Below, one piece after another: positions 5,667 to 6,753 of a stretch of DNA of 6,753 nucleotides (within the stretch, counting starts at the first letter, position 1; each line of letters begins with the position of its first letter). The DNA is taken from contig SSTA01000220.1 in assembly GCA_009469685.1 (NCBI GenBank), positions 1 to 6,753 on the forward strand. The letters are read 5' to 3'. Below the pieces are notes generated by a model that was not told where the DNA came from, ran no database searches, and was given only the letters and a program-made list of their open reading frames with translations. The DNA comes from Azonexaceae bacterium (GTDB taxonomy: Bacteria; Pseudomonadota; Gammaproteobacteria; Burkholderiales; Rhodocyclaceae). The position numbers were made by a program, and so were the translations under genes.

Positions 5667-5674
5667 TTTGTTTT

Positions 5675-6753
5675 ATGGTTCTTATCAAAACCCAAAGAGA
5701 CACCCTGCTGGTTCCTCTGCAGTCCGTTTCCGGCATTGTCGAAAGACGGCATACCCTGCCGATTCTGTCCAATGTGCTGCTGGAAAAAAGAGGCGACCGG
5801 CTGACTCTTTTGGCGACCGATATCGAAATCCAGATCACGACCTCGACGGATGGTGCGGGAGGCGAGGGTGACGGCGCCATCACTGTCGGCGCGCGCAAGC
5901 TGCAGGACATCCTCCGTTCCCTCTCGGACAACGTCGACGTCAGCCTGCTGCTCGAAGACAAGCGCCTCCAGGTCCGGGCAGGCAAGAGCCGCTTCAGCCT
6001 GCAGACCCTGCCGGCGGACGATTTTCCGCGGATGACCATCGCCGAGGGCGATACCAAGCAGATCCAGCTCACGCAAAAGGCTTTCCGCCAGCTGCTGGCC
6101 AAGACGCAATACGCCATGGCCGCCCAGGACGTGCGCTATTACCTGAACGGCCTGCTCCTGCTCACCGAAGGCCGGGAACTGCGCGCCGTGGCCACCGATG
6201 GCCATCGTCTGGCCTACGCCAGCGTCGCCATCGAAACCGAACTGCCGCGGCAGGAAATGATTCTGCCCCGCAAGACCGTCCTCGAACTGAACCGGCTGCT
6301 TGCGGATACCGATGAATCCTTGACCATCACCCTGGCCCCCAACCAGGTGCGCTTCACCTTCGGTTCCGTGGTGTTGGTGTCCAAGTTGATCGACGGCAAG
6401 TTCCCCGATTACGAGCGGGTCGTTCCCCAGACCCTCAAGAACCACATGACTGCCAGCCGTCAATTGCTGCTGCAGGCGATGAACCGGGCGGCGATCCTGA
6501 CCAACGAGAAATTCCGCGGCGTGCGGGTGGTGCTGGCAGAAGGAAGTCTCAAGTTGATCGCCGCCAATGCCGAGCAGGAAGAAGCCCAGGAAGAAATCGA
6601 AGTCCAGTACAGCGGCGATCCCCTCGACGTCGGATTCAACGTGGGTTACCTGCTCGACGTCCTCAACAACGTCCAGAACGACGAAGTGGTGTGGAGTTTC
6701 AATGACGCCAATTCGAGCGCTCTGGTCACGGTGCCCGGCAACGACCGCTTCAA
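5675..6753 (+). CDS. dnaN: DNA polymerase III beta subunit (sliding clamp), C-terminally cut by the window
   Basis: DnaN forms the ring-shaped dimer that tethers DNA polymerase III and other partners to DNA and takes part in inactivation of DnaA-ATP through Hda. From the ATG at 5675 the frame stays open to the window end and gives 359 residues. The family norm is about 366-370, so only about ten residues are missing; the end at NDRF comes just before the usual YVVMPMRL-type tail that helps form the partner-binding pocket. Visible motifs are RHTLPILSN (25-33), ATDGHRLA (173-180), FPDYERVVP (243-251) and NAEQEEAQEE (298-307), marking the three repeated clamp domains. The start matches the family N-terminus (MVLIKTQRDTLLVPLQSVSG) and follows an AGGA Shine-Dalgarno sequence. 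It is co-oriented with dnaA, 208 bp downstream. Confidence 0.98.
   Translation, partial: MVLIKTQRDTLLVPLQSVSGIVERRHTLPILSNVLLEKRGDRLTLLATDIEIQITTSTDGAGGEGDGAITVGARKLQDILRSLSDNVDVSLLLEDKRLQVRAGKSRFSLQTLPADDFPRMTIAEGDTKQIQLTQKAFRQLLAKTQYAMAAQDVRYYLNGLLLLTEGRELRAVATDGHRLAYASVAIETELPRQEMILPRKTVLELNRLLADTDESLTITLAPNQVRFTFGSVVLVSKLIDGKFPDYERVVPQTLKNHMTASRQLLLQAMNRAAILTNEKFRGVRVVLAEGSLKLIAANAEQEEAQEEIEVQYSGDPLDVGFNVGYLLDVLNNVQNDEVVWSFNDANSSALVTVPGNDRF

Larger units (their letters stand above)
5467..5674. other. oriC: Candidate oriC in the dnaA-dnaN intergenic region
   Basis: This 208-bp non-coding stretch contains a perfect DnaA box (5529-5537), a one-mismatch box (5628-5636), weaker box-like ends in the outer inverted repeat, and a distinctly AT-rich segment from about 5586 to 5675 that could unwind. 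The dnaA-dnaN gap is a common oriC site in bacteria. No GATC occurs here or in the rpmH-dnaA gap, so Dam/SeqA-type control is not suggested. Box number is low compared with E. coli oriC, so the rpmH-dnaA gap may contribute or be the true origin. Confidence 0.55.

Noticed and set aside
5651..6463. A 270-codon minus-strand open frame opposite dnaN
   Set aside because: It is fully antisense to dnaN, has no motif, and would end inside the dnaN leader, so it is a shadow frame.
1..6753. A novel defence, mobile or biosynthetic system
   Set aside because: All coding space is accounted for by seven conserved housekeeping genes in standard order. I found no transposase, integrase, repeat array or unassigned gene.

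Overview
The window is a chromosomal replication-origin neighbourhood from a GC-rich proteobacterium. Gene order and protein sequences fit a betaproteobacterium, most likely Rhodocyclales or a close relative. This is judged from remembered family resemblance, not from a search. I recognise seven genes: mnmE, yidC, yidD, rnpA and rpmH on the minus strand, and dnaA and dnaN on the plus strand. I see no mobile element, CRISPR array, tRNA, rRNA or foreign island, and no previously undescribed multi-gene system. The interest lies in the regulatory and origin-type signals between and inside these housekeeping genes.

Layout. Positions 11-3846 hold a compact minus-strand operon, read rpmH > rnpA > yidD > yidC > mnmE. 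A strong sigma70-type promoter (TTGACA, 18 nt, TGTAAT) lies just upstream of rpmH. The rpmH stop overlaps the rnpA start as TTGA, the rnpA stop overlaps the yidD start as ATGA, and the later gaps are 25 and 57 nt. The operon links ribosome synthesis (L34), tRNA 5' processing (RNase P protein), inner-membrane protein insertion (YidD, YidC) and tRNA wobble-uridine modification (MnmE).

Positions 3847-4083 are the divergent rpmH/dnaA intergenic region. It holds the rpmH promoter, an AT-rich palindrome, a perfect DnaA box, a GC hairpin followed by a T-rich tract, and the dnaA leader with a strong Shine-Dalgarno sequence. dnaA (4084-5466) encodes a complete four-domain initiator. Positions 5467-5674, between dnaA and dnaN, hold a perfect and a near-perfect DnaA box, nested inverted repeats, a probable dnaA terminator and an AT-rich tract. 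This is my preferred oriC candidate, possibly working with the single box upstream of dnaA. dnaN starts at 5675 and runs off the window about ten codons short of its expected end.

The strongest unexpected signal is a nearly perfect A-tract/hairpin/T-tract element inside codons 19-31 of rnpA, written in codons much more AT-rich than the rest of the gene. It looks like a partial intrinsic terminator that would keep RNase P protein levels far below those of L34. rnpA also appears to start at a TTG codon that overlaps the rpmH stop.
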